Source: Prevotella sp. UBA2742 (GTDB taxonomy: Bacteria; Bacteroidota; Bacteroidia; Bacteroidales; Bacteroidaceae). From it: 64,000 bases of DNA. Both the position numbers and the translations under genes were made by a program. Positions within the stretch are counted from its first letter, which is position 1. Every line of letters starts with the position of its first letter. The DNA is taken from NCBI GenBank assembly GCA_002353485.1, contig DEJS01000011.1, positions 62,001-126,000 of the forward strand. Direction: 5' to 3'. This document shows positions 16,016 to 24,237 of this stretch, piece after piece. Under the pieces are notes generated by a model that saw only the letters and a program-made list of their open reading frames with translations, searched no databases and had not been told where the DNA came from.

Positions 16016-17494
16016 ATGAAAATTATGAAAAAGATTGTAAGAAGCCTCATGCCCGGCATGCTGATGCTGTTCGTGGCATTTTCAACAGCATCATGCAACA
16101 AGACACAAGCTGCCCCTCAGGCTGCCCCCGCCGCAGCACCAGGACAACCCGTGGACCTGACATACGCAGCCGAGAAGGCCCTGCCTACTGTGGTGTATAT
16201 CAAGTCGGTCATCAACTCGAAGACTCAAACTGTGGAGTACTCCGATCCGTTCGAAGACTTCTTCAGCGATCCTTTCGGTGGTTTCTTCGGCCGTGGCCAG
16301 GGCAATAACAATGGTAAGCACCAGCGTCAGGTGCAAACTCCCAAGCGTGCCGCAGCAGGCTCGGGTGTCATCATCTCCTCTGACGGATACATCGTCACAA
16401 ATAACCACGTGGTAGACGGAGCCGACGAACTCACTGTCACACTGAACGAAAATTCGAAGGAATACTCGGCACGCATCATCGGAGCCGACAAGACCACCGA
16501 CCTGGCGCTTATAAAGATTGACGCCAAGAACTTGCCTGCCATCGTCATCGCCAACTCTGACGACGTGAAGATAGGCGAATGGGTTCTGGCCGTGGGCAAT
16601 CCTCTGGGACTGAACAACACCGTGACGGCTGGCATAGTATCGGCCAAGGCACGTTCCATGGGACAAGGCGTATCGTCTATGATACAGACCGACGCTGCCA
16701 TTAACCAAGGTAACTCGGGCGGTGCATTGGTCAATACACGAGGTGAGCTCATCGGCATCAACGCCATGATATACTCGCAGACGGGCTCTAACATCGGCTA
16801 TGGATTTGCCATTCCCACCACTATCGTCAACAAAGCAGTTGACGACTTCAAGAAGTACGGCTCTTACCAGCGTGCCATGATAGGCATCCAAGGCATGGAC
16901 GTGAAAAACTACGTCGACGCCATGAAGGATCAGGACAAGGATGTCGAAGACTTCGGAACCATGGAGGGTATCTATATTGACAAAGTAGTAGACAATGGTG
17001 CTGCCGCTGACGCCGGTTTGCAGAAGGGCGACGTGATTACCCATGTGGACGGCCAAAAAGTGAAGCAATTTGGCGAACTGCAGGCCATTATAGCCCAGAA
17101 GCGCCCTGGTGACAAGGTTACCATCAAATACCTCCGCAACAAAAAGGAAAAGAGCGCCACGCTGACGCTGAAGAACGAGCAAGGCACCACGAAGGTGGTA
17201 AAGAATGCTGACGTTGACGTACTTGGCATTGACGTGCGCCCCATTACCGACTCTCAGAAGTCGCAACTCGAGATATCGTACGGACTGGAGGTTCTGAAGG
17301 TCAACGGAGGCAAGATGAAGGACGCTGGCGTACCCAAGGGCTTCATCATACAGACCATCAACGACACCCCGATGCGCAGTTTCGACGACCTGCAGCAGGC
17401 TGTCAAGGACGCCGGTGACCAAATGCTCGTCATCAAAGGAATATTCCCAACTGGCAAACGAGGAGGATTCGTCGTCTACCTACAGAACGAATAA
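16016..17494 (+). CDS. degP: HtrA/DegP-type periplasmic serine protease
   Basis: 492 aa. A signal peptide ends at a possible lipobox (STASC, Cys27), so the protein may be membrane-anchored on the periplasmic side. Trypsin-like domain with catalytic His131 (TNNHVVDGA), Asp162 (KTTDLALIKI) and Ser234 (QGNSGGALVN). Two PDZ domains follow (about 275-385 and 395-490). Such enzymes degrade or refold misfolded envelope proteins under stress. A DPFEDFFSDPFGGFFG loop (78-91) precedes the protease domain, as in DegP LA loops. The Met at residue 4 (16025) is an alternative start. It stands alone between a terminator and the rpoD promoter. Confidence 0.92.
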   Translation: MKIMKKIVRSLMPGMLMLFVAFSTASCNKTQAAPQAAPAAAPGQPVDLTYAAEKALPTVVYIKSVINSKTQTVEYSDPFEDFFSDPFGGFFGRGQGNNNGKHQRQVQTPKRAAAGSGVIISSDGYIVTNNHVVDGADELTVTLNENSKEYSARIIGADKTTDLALIKIDAKNLPAIVIANSDDVKIGEWVLAVGNPLGLNNTVTAGIVSAKARSMGQGVSSMIQTDAAINQGNSGGALVNTRGELIGINAMIYSQTGSNIGYGFAIPTTIVNKAVDDFKKYGSYQRAMIGIQGMDVKNYVDAMKDQDKDVEDFGTMEGIYIDKVVDNGAAADAGLQKGDVITHVDGQKVKQFGELQAIIAQKRPGDKVTIKYLRNKKEKSATLTLKNEQGTTKVVKNADVDVLGIDVRPITDSQKSQLEISYGLEVLKVNGGKMKDAGVPKGFIIQTINDTPMRSFDDLQQAVKDAGDQMLVIKGIFPTGKRGGFVVYLQNE

Positions 17495-17530
17495 AAAAGA
17501 GAAGCATTTTTTGCGACAATAGTTAAAAAA

Positions 17531-17574
17531 GTAAGGCATTCTTTTGGATATTACAAAAAAATGCCTTACTTTTG
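17531..17574 (+). promoter_or_regulatory. rpoD promoter framed by a perfect 10-bp inverted repeat
   Basis: TTTG (17543-17546), 20-bp spacer and TACTTTTG (17567-17574). The inverted repeat GTAAGGCATT (17531-17540) / AATGCCTTAC (17560-17569) surrounds the -33 box and overlaps the -7 box. It could be an operator or a terminator stem for htrA; the following T-run is short (TTTT). Confidence 0.55.
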
Positions 17575-17600
17575 CATTCGGCTTTCAATAAAACTATTGC

Positions 17601-18464
17601 ATGAGACAACTGAAAATCACCCGATCAATCACTAACCGCGAGAGCGAAGCCTTAGAAAAATACTTGTCAGAAATTGGCAAGGAAGACCTCTTGTCTACCG
17701 ATGAAGAGGTTGAATTGGCCCAGCGCATTCGCAAGGGCGACAAGGAAGCTCTGGAACGATTGACAAAAGCCAACCTGCGCTTTGTGGTTAGCGTTGCCAA
17801 GCAATACCAGAATCAGGGACTTGCCCTTCCCGATCTTATCAACGAAGGCAATCTGGGACTTATCAAGGCCGCAGAGAAGTTCGACGAGACCCGCGGCTTC
17901 AAATTCATCTCCTACGCCGTATGGTGGATACGCCAGAGTATACTACAAGCCATTGCCGAGCAGAGCCGCATCGTGAGACTGCCATTGAACCAGGTAGGGT
18001 CAATGAATAAGATAAACCAGATGCTCAGCAAGTTCGAACAAGAGAACGAGCGCCGCCCATCAATAAACGAAATAGCCGACAAGACAGGCATTGAAGAAGA
18101 AAAGGTCGACGAAGCCATGCAAATTGGTGGACGTCACGTCTCTGTTGACGCACCATTTGTGGACGGCGAAGACAACTCGCTGCTTGATGTATTGCCTAAC
18201 GACAACGCACCACAGGCCGACCGCCAACTGGTACTCGAGTCGCTGCGTTCAGAGATTGCCAACGCCTTACTTTCGCTCAACGAGCGCGAGCGCAACATCG
18301 TCAAGGCATTCTATGGCATCGGGCAGCAGGAAATGACGCTCGAGGAGATAGGTACCAAATTCGGGCTCACGCGCGAACGCGTCAGACAAATCAAAGAGAA
18401 AGCCATACGCAGACTCCGCAACAACACCAAGAATAAAATATTAAAAGCATATTTAGGACAATGA
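17601..18464 (+). CDS. rpoD: Primary sigma factor RpoD (short Bacteroidota type)
   Basis: 287 aa. Starts with the Bacteroidota MRQLKITRSITNRES signature, lacks sigma region 1.1, and has region 2 (LRFVVSVAKQYQ, GNLGLIKAAEKFD, FISYAVWWIRQSI), region 3 and region 4 with the helix-turn-helix MTLEEIGTKFGLTRERVRQIKEKAIRRLR-type ending. It directs RNA polymerase to TAnnTTTG promoters such as those listed here. Normal length for the phylum. The next gene overlaps by ATGA, unusual for a primary sigma factor, so the two downstream genes may be co-transcribed with it. Confidence 0.95.
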   Translation: MRQLKITRSITNRESEALEKYLSEIGKEDLLSTDEEVELAQRIRKGDKEALERLTKANLRFVVSVAKQYQNQGLALPDLINEGNLGLIKAAEKFDETRGFKFISYAVWWIRQSILQAIAEQSRIVRLPLNQVGSMNKINQMLSKFEQENERRPSINEIADKTGIEEEKVDEAMQIGGRHVSVDAPFVDGEDNSLLDVLPNDNAPQADRQLVLESLRSEIANALLSLNERERNIVKAFYGIGQQEMTLEEIGTKFGLTRERVRQIKEKAIRRLRNNTKNKILKAYLGQ

Positions 18465-18874
18465 AATTTCTGAAGTACATCGTACTCCTACTACTTACAT
18501 TAACGGTTACGACTGCAGAAGCCAAACGTCTGAAAACCAACCAGGTATACATGTTTGGATTTTCGGCTTCATTTAAGGACTCCGTCATCTATGTCACCGA
18601 CATACAGCATATAGAGGGAGCATGGATAGAGACTAAGAACAAGTTTCTTATGGGACGCGACAACTACTCGTACCAGCTTAAGAACCACCTTGCCGAGAAG
18701 CAGAACCAGCCCAACAGGGTGTGCATGGTATTCTATGCCCTCTCCAAGAAAAAAGCCGAGAAGCTGTATCTAAAGCTGATGAAGAAATACAAGAAAGGCT
18801 ACGAGGTGCGCTACATGAACGCCACAGAGTTCAAGTTTGAAGCCATCGACATGTCACCCGATGAAAGCCAATGA
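18461..18874 (+). CDS. Small secreted protein of unknown function
   Basis: 137 aa. N-terminal signal peptide of about 21 residues (FLKYIVLLLLTLTVTTAEA), then a basic, Lys- and Tyr-rich domain with predicted alternating strands and helices (VYMFGFSASFKDSVIYVTD, MVFYALSKKKAEKLY). No cysteines, no known family recognised. It overlaps rpoD by 4 bp at its start and the HD phosphohydrolase by 4 bp at its end, so it is translated as part of that operon. A periplasmic role is inferred from the signal peptide only. Confidence 0.7.
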   Translation: MKFLKYIVLLLLTLTVTTAEAKRLKTNQVYMFGFSASFKDSVIYVTDIQHIEGAWIETKNKFLMGRDNYSYQLKNHLAEKQNQPNRVCMVFYALSKKKAEKLYLKLMKKYKKGYEVRYMNATEFKFEAIDMSPDESQ

Positions 18875-20076
18875 ACGAATATAAGATTATCAACGACCCC
18901 GTCTTCGGGTTCATTAAGATAAAACGCGGATTGCTGTACGACATCGTGCAGCATCCGTTGTTTCAGCGCCTTAACCGCATCAACCAGTTAGGACTGGCCT
19001 CCGTGGTCTATCCCGGTGCACGCCACACCCGACTTCAGCACTCGCTGGGAGCCTTCTACTTAATGACCGAAGCCGTCAAGTCGCTCAGTGAAAAAGGAGT
19101 CTATATCTTCGACTCTGAAGCAGAAGCCGTTCAGGCCGCTATACTCATGCACGATATAGGACATGGCCCTTTCTCGCACGTGCTGGAACACACCCTCATC
19201 CGTAACATATCTCACGAAGACATCTCGCTGATGATGATGGAACGCATAAATCGAGAGATGGAAGGTCTGCTTGCCCTTGCTATCAGCATCTTCAAAGACG
19301 AGTACCCCAACAAAATCTTCCACCAACTCATTTCCTCACAACTCGACATGGACCGCCTCGACTATCTGCGGCGCGACTCTTTCTTCACTGGCGTCACCGA
19401 GGGCAACATCGGGTCCGCACGCATTATCAAGATGCTGAACGTGAAGGATGATCGCCTTGTGGTAGAGGCCAAGGGAATATACTCCATCGAGAACTACCTG
19501 ACCACCCGAAGGCTGATGTACTGGCAGGTATATTTACACAAGACCGCCGTGGGCTACGAGAAGGTATTGGTAAACATGCTGCGTCGTGCTCGTGACCTGA
19601 TACGTCAGGGGCATAACATTTTTGCCTCGCCTGCACTCTCCTACTTCCTGCGCAACGACGTTACCTTCGACGAGGAGACGCTAAGCATCTATGCCGAACT
19701 GGACGACTCAGACATCTGGTGCGCCATGAAGGCCTGGAAGCACGCCGACGACAAGATACTGTCCACGCTGGCCACCGACATGACAGACCGGCACTTGTTC
19801 AAGGTAGAGGTTACCGAATCGCGTCCCGACGACGAATATATGAACCAAATAGCCCGATGCATAGCCAACGAGATGAACATCCCGCTGAGCGACACTCACT
19901 ACCTAATGACGCTTACCGAGATAGGAAAAGACATGTACAACCCCGATGACGATACCATCGGAATACTTTACAAAGACGGCACCGTTAGGGACATCTCAGA
20001 AGCTTCAGAAATCTTAAATGTGCAACTCTTATCTAAAAAAATACGTAAATATTACCTGTGTTATCAACGTATTTAA
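18871..20076 (+). CDS. HD-domain phosphohydrolase (SAMHD1/dGTPase-like)
   Basis: 401 aa. The HD metal site is visible: RHTRLQHSLG (first His), then LMHDIGHGPFSH (His-Asp pair), and DMDRLDYLRRD further on (last Asp). This arrangement is typical of the YdhJ/SAMHD1-like group that hydrolyses deoxynucleoside triphosphates or related nucleotides; the exact substrate is unknown. It is well conserved in Bacteroidota next to lpxD, as here. Its 3' end contains the lpxD promoter region. Confidence 0.85.
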   Translation: MNEYKIINDPVFGFIKIKRGLLYDIVQHPLFQRLNRINQLGLASVVYPGARHTRLQHSLGAFYLMTEAVKSLSEKGVYIFDSEAEAVQAAILMHDIGHGPFSHVLEHTLIRNISHEDISLMMMERINREMEGLLALAISIFKDEYPNKIFHQLISSQLDMDRLDYLRRDSFFTGVTEGNIGSARIIKMLNVKDDRLVVEAKGIYSIENYLTTRRLMYWQVYLHKTAVGYEKVLVNMLRRARDLIRQGHNIFASPALSYFLRNDVTFDEETLSIYAELDDSDIWCAMKAWKHADDKILSTLATDMTDRHLFKVEVTESRPDDEYMNQIARCIANEMNIPLSDTHYLMTLTEIGKDMYNPDDDTIGILYKDGTVRDISEASEILNVQLLSKKIRKYYLCYQRI

Positions 20077-20087
20077 ATATATTTTAG

Positions 20088-20095
20088 TACCTTTG
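20088..20095 (+). promoter_or_regulatory. Promoter -7 box for the lpx operon
   Basis: TACCTTTG, a perfect TAnnTTTG match, 31 bp before the lpxD ATG. No convincing -33 box. Confidence 0.5.
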
Positions 20096-20125
20096 CAACG
20101 TTTTTAAAACTTACAACTAAATATT

Positions 20126-21112
20126 ATGGAGTTTACAGCCAAACAAATAGCCGACTTTATTGGCGGTCGGGTGGAAGGCAATGAACAGACCACCGTCCAC
20201 ACATTTGCGAAAATAGAAGAAGGCAAGGAAGGAGCCATCACGTTTCTTTCAAACCCCAAATACACACAATACATCTATGACACCAAAGCCAGTATAGTCC
20301 TGGTGAACGACGACCTGGAGCTGGAGCATCCAGTCAGCGCCACGCTCATCCGTGTACCCAATGCCTATGAGTGCGTAGCCAAGCTGATGCAGCTTTACGC
20401 ACAGTCACAGCCTAAGAAGACTGGCGTCGATGCACTGGCCTTTGTGTCGCCGACGGCACAGATAGGCAACGACGTCTACATCGGGCCGTTTACATACATA
20501 GGCGAAGGTGTTACCATAGGCGACGGCTGTCGCATCTATCCCAATGTAACCATCTATGACGGCTGCCGTATTGGCAAGAATGTTACCATACATGCCGGTG
20601 CCGTTATCGGAGCCGATGGTTTCGGTTTCGCCCCCAACTCTGAAGGCTATGAGAAGATACCTCAGTTAGGTATCGTTATCATCGAGGATAATGTAGAGAT
20701 AGGTGCCAACACCTGCGTCGACCGTTCCACGATGGGACAGACCATTATTCACCAGGGGGTAAAACTGGACAACCTCATACAGGTGGCCCACAACTGCGAA
20801 ATCGGAGCGAACACCGTCATGTCAGCCCAGGTAGGCATGGCCGGCTCCACCAAGATAGGATCCTGGTGCATGGTGGGCGGACAAGCCGGATTCTCCGGAC
20901 ACATACACGTAGCCGACAAGACCAACGTAGGTGCTCAATGCGGAGTCATCAATAACACCAAGGGCAACGGCGAGACACTCATAGGCTCGCCCGCCATGAA
21001 CCCTAAAGACTTTTTCAAGGCCAAGGCTCTTTACCGCCGCCTGCCCGACATGTACAAGGAAATAAGCGCCCTGTGTAAAGAATTGGACGAACTCAAGAAA
21101 AAACAAAAATAG
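20126..21112 (+). CDS. lpxD: UDP-3-O-acylglucosamine N-acyltransferase
   Basis: 328 aa, slightly short of the usual 340. The N-terminal uridine-binding domain (1-100) is followed by hexapeptide repeats forming a left-handed beta-helix (IGNDVYIGPFTYIGEGVTIG onward). The active-site His is expected in LIQVAHNCEIG. It adds the second hydroxy-acyl chain in lipid A synthesis on the cytoplasmic face. The next gene starts 1 bp after its stop. Confidence 0.93.
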   Translation: MEFTAKQIADFIGGRVEGNEQTTVHTFAKIEEGKEGAITFLSNPKYTQYIYDTKASIVLVNDDLELEHPVSATLIRVPNAYECVAKLMQLYAQSQPKKTGVDALAFVSPTAQIGNDVYIGPFTYIGEGVTIGDGCRIYPNVTIYDGCRIGKNVTIHAGAVIGADGFGFAPNSEGYEKIPQLGIVIIEDNVEIGANTCVDRSTMGQTIIHQGVKLDNLIQVAHNCEIGANTVMSAQVGMAGSTKIGSWCMVGGQAGFSGHIHVADKTNVGAQCGVINNTKGNGETLIGSPAMNPKDFFKAKALYRRLPDMYKEISALCKELDELKKKQK

Positions 21113-21113
21113 C

Positions 21114-22496
21114 ATGAAACAGAAAACACTGAAAGGCAGCTTCTCCTTATTTGGTAAAGGGCTGCATACAGGTCTCAACCTGACGGTGACTTTTAATCCA
21201 GCTCCTGAGAATACCGGCTACAAGATTCAGCGCATCGACCTGGAGGGCGAACCCATCATCGATGCCATCGCTGAAAACGTCGTCGACACCCAGCGTGGTA
21301 CTGTACTTGGCAAGGGCGACATCCGCGTCTCAACGGTAGAGCACGGTCTGTCGGCTCTCTACGCCATGGGCATCGACAACTGTCTGATGCAGGTCAACGG
21401 CCCCGAATTTCCCATCCTCGACGGCTCAGCCATCCACTATGTCGATAAAATCAACGAGGTAGGCATTGAGGAACAGAATGCGCCCAAGGACTGGTACGTC
21501 ATCCGCAAGAAGATAGAAGTCAAGGACGAGGCTACGGGTTCGAGCATCACCATCCTGCCTGACGAGGACTTCTCCATAACGGCCATGTGCTCGTTCGAAT
21601 CGAAGTTCATCAACTCGCAGTTTGCTTCACTCGACAACCCGTTGGACTACCCCAAGGAGATAGCCTCTGCACGTACCTTCGTCTTCGTACGCGACATAGA
21701 GCCCTTGCTGCAGGCCAACCTCATCAAAGGCGGCGATTTAGACAACGCCATCGTCATCTACGAGCGCCAGATAACCCAGGAACGCCTCGACATGCTGGCC
21801 GACATGCTAAAGGTAGAGCACCGCGATGCCACCGACTTGGGCTACATACAGCACAAGCCTCTGCAATGGGAGAACGAGTGCACGCGTCACAAGCTGCTCG
21901 ACATCATTGGCGACATGGCACTCATCGGCAAGCCTATCAAGGGTCGCATCATTGCCACACGTCCCGGACACACCATCAACAACAAGTTTGCCCGACTGAT
22001 GCGCAAGGAGATTCGCAAGCACGAGATTCAGGCCCCTATCTACGACCCCAACGAAGAGCCCGTCATGGACGTCAAGAAGATTCGCGAGTTGCTCCCCCAC
22101 CGCTACCCCATGCAGCTGGTAGACAAGGTCATCTCACTCGGTGCCAACACCATCGTCGGCATCAAGAATATCACCGCCAACGAGCCCTTCTTCCAAGGCC
22201 ACTTCCCTGAGGAGCCCGTCATGCCCGGGGTGCTGCAGATAGAGGCCATGGCACAATGTGGCGGTCTGTTAGTACTTAACACGCTCGAGGAACCAGAGCG
22301 CTGGTCTACCTACTTTATGAAGATTGACGACGTCAAGTTCCGTCAGAAAGTAGTGCCCGGCGACACGCTCATCTTCAAGGTTGACCTGCTGGCTCCCGTG
22401 CGCCACGGCATCTCGTCAATGAAAGGCTATATCTTCGTTGGCGACCATGTAGTAGCCGAAGCTACGTTCACAGCTCAAATCGTAAAGAACAAGTAA
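21114..22496 (+). CDS. lpxC-fabZ: Bifunctional LpxC deacetylase / FabZ dehydratase
   Basis: 460 aa. Residues 1 to about 310 are LpxC, the zinc deacetylase committing UDP-acyl-GlcNAc to lipid A: STVEHGLSALYAMGIDNC (zinc His) and RPGHTINNKFARL (catalytic His region). Residues about 320-460 are FabZ, the 3-hydroxyacyl-ACP dehydratase: ELLPHRYPMQLVDKV with catalytic His, and QGHFPEEPVMPGVLQIEAMAQ with catalytic Glu. The fusion is a Bacteroidota hallmark and couples fatty-acid and lipid A synthesis. Both active sites look intact. Confidence 0.95.
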   Translation: MKQKTLKGSFSLFGKGLHTGLNLTVTFNPAPENTGYKIQRIDLEGEPIIDAIAENVVDTQRGTVLGKGDIRVSTVEHGLSALYAMGIDNCLMQVNGPEFPILDGSAIHYVDKINEVGIEEQNAPKDWYVIRKKIEVKDEATGSSITILPDEDFSITAMCSFESKFINSQFASLDNPLDYPKEIASARTFVFVRDIEPLLQANLIKGGDLDNAIVIYERQITQERLDMLADMLKVEHRDATDLGYIQHKPLQWENECTRHKLLDIIGDMALIGKPIKGRIIATRPGHTINNKFARLMRKEIRKHEIQAPIYDPNEEPVMDVKKIRELLPHRYPMQLVDKVISLGANTIVGIKNITANEPFFQGHFPEEPVMPGVLQIEAMAQCGGLLVLNTLEEPERWSTYFMKIDDVKFRQKVVPGDTLIFKVDLLAPVRHGISSMKGYIFVGDHVVAEATFTAQIVKNK

Positions 22497-22527
22497 GCCC
22501 GAATCACTTAAACAGAAAGCAACAAAA

Positions 22528-23301
22528 ATGGCAAATCAGATATCCCCCCTGGCAGTAGTAGACCCCGAAGCCATACTGGGCGACAACAACGTCATAGGTC
22601 CCTTTTGTGTAATCGACAAGAATGTAGTCATCGGCGACAACAACAAGTTCCTGAACAGCGTCACCATACACTATGGAGCCCGCATCGGCAACGGCAACGA
22701 GTTCTTCCCCGGAGCCAGCATCTCCACCAAGCCCCAGGATTTGAAGTTCCAGGGCGAGGAGACCACATGCGAAATCGGCGACAACAACAGTATTCGCGAG
22801 AACGTCACCATCAGCCGCGGCACCGCATCGAAAGGAAAGACAGTAGTAGGCAACGGCAATCTCTTGATGGAGAACATGCATGTCGCCCACGACTGCGAAA
22901 TAGGTAACGGCTGCATCATAGGCAACTCTACCAAGTTTGCCGGTGAAGTTGTCGTAGAAGACTACGCCATCATCTCGGCTACCTGCCTGTTCCATCAGTT
23001 CTGCCGAGTGGGCAGCTACATCATGTTCCAAGGAGGCTCACGCACCTCACAGGATATTCCTCCATACGTCATTGCCGGCAAGGAGCCCGTACGCTATGCC
23101 GGAGTGAACCTCATCGGACTGCGCCGCAGAGGATTCCCCAACGACGTCATCGATGCCATACACGACGCCTACCGCATCATCTATGCCCATGGTGTCCTGA
23201 AGGACGGAACCGCCGAGGCACGTGCCAAGTACCCCGACTCGAAGGAAGTCAACTACATCTGCTCGTTCATCGAGAACTCCAAGCGAGGCGTCATCCGATA
23301 G
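22528..23301 (+). CDS. lpxA: UDP-N-acetylglucosamine acyltransferase
   Basis: 257 aa, normal length. A hexapeptide beta-helix (ISPLAVVDPEAILGDNNVIG) with the catalytic His in MHVAHDCEIGNGC and a short helical C-terminal domain (GLRRRGFPNDVIDAIHDAYR). It carries out the first lipid A step, O-acylation of UDP-GlcNAc. Third gene of the lpxD-lpxC/fabZ-lpxA cluster, 31 bp after lpxC-fabZ. Confidence 0.95.
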   Translation: MANQISPLAVVDPEAILGDNNVIGPFCVIDKNVVIGDNNKFLNSVTIHYGARIGNGNEFFPGASISTKPQDLKFQGEETTCEIGDNNSIRENVTISRGTASKGKTVVGNGNLLMENMHVAHDCEIGNGCIIGNSTKFAGEVVVEDYAIISATCLFHQFCRVGSYIMFQGGSRTSQDIPPYVIAGKEPVRYAGVNLIGLRRRGFPNDVIDAIHDAYRIIYAHGVLKDGTAEARAKYPDSKEVNYICSFIENSKRGVIR

Positions 23302-23334
23302 GATAACAGACGACAACCTGACAAAAAGTACAGC

Positions 23335-24237
23335 GTGGACACGCTCATAGTCATCACTGGCCCCACGGCCGTAGGCAAGACGGCTCTTACCATCGAGCTG
23401 GCACGTCACTTCGGCATCCCCGTCATCAATGCCGACTCCAGGCAGATATACCGGGAATTACGAATAGGCACCGCCTCGCCCACAGCCGAGCAGCAGCAAC
23501 TGGCCCGTCACTACTTTGTAGGTACCAAACACATCGGAGACTACTACAACGCCTCCATGTACGAACAAGAGGTCCTGCAACTGCTCCAGTCGCCCGACCT
23601 TGCCAGCCTGCCTTCTTCCTACCGACTGTTGTCAGGTGGCAGCATGATGTACATCGACGCTGTCTGCAACGGCATTGACGACATCCCTACCATCCGCGAC
23701 GACATCCGGCAGGAGATGAAGCGACGCTATCAGGAAGAAGGTCTTGAGGCGCTCTGCGAAGACCTGCGCCGTCTTGACCCTGAACACTATGCCATCGTCG
23801 ACCGCCAAAACTACCGCCGCGTCATACACGCCCTTGAGATATGCTACCAGACGGGACGTACATACACATCCTTCCGCACACAACAGCGCAAGCCACGTCC
23901 CTTTCATATCATAAAGATAGGACTGAACCGCGACCGTGAGGAGCTATACGACAGGATAAACCAGCGCGTCGACCAGATGATGGACAGCGGCATGCTCGAA
24001 GAAGCCACCGCCCTTTACACACAACGCCACCTGAATGCGCTAAACACCGTAGGCTACAAGGAGCTCTTCGACTACCTTGACGGCCGCTGGTCTCTGGCAG
24101 AGGCCGTAGAGCGCATCAAGGGCAACACCCGGCGCTACGCCCGCAAACAGCTCACATGGTTCAAGCGCGACCCGCTTATACGCTGGTTCCACCCTGACCA
24201 AAAAGAAGAAATACTAAAATACCTCTCAACAATATGA
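23335..24237 (+). CDS. miaA: tRNA dimethylallyltransferase
   Basis: 300 aa with a GTG start. P-loop ITGPTAVGKTAL near the N-terminus, substrate-binding NADSRQIYRELRIGTA, and the C-terminal NTVGYKELFDYLDG and RRYARKQLTWFKRD segments define MiaA. It attaches an isopentenyl group to A37 of UNN-decoding tRNAs. The PBP gene overlaps the stop by ATGA (24234-24237). Confidence 0.95.
   Translation: MDTLIVITGPTAVGKTALTIELARHFGIPVINADSRQIYRELRIGTASPTAEQQQLARHYFVGTKHIGDYYNASMYEQEVLQLLQSPDLASLPSSYRLLSGGSMMYIDAVCNGIDDIPTIRDDIRQEMKRRYQEEGLEALCEDLRRLDPEHYAIVDRQNYRRVIHALEICYQTGRTYTSFRTQQRKPRPFHIIKIGLNRDREELYDRINQRVDQMMDSGMLEEATALYTQRHLNALNTVGYKELFDYLDGRWSLAEAVERIKGNTRRYARKQLTWFKRDPLIRWFHPDQKEEILKYLSTI

Noticed and set aside
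16091..17422. 443-codon minus-strand frame opposite htrA
   Set aside because: A shadow of a GC-rich coding strand; htrA has all catalytic residues in the forward frame.
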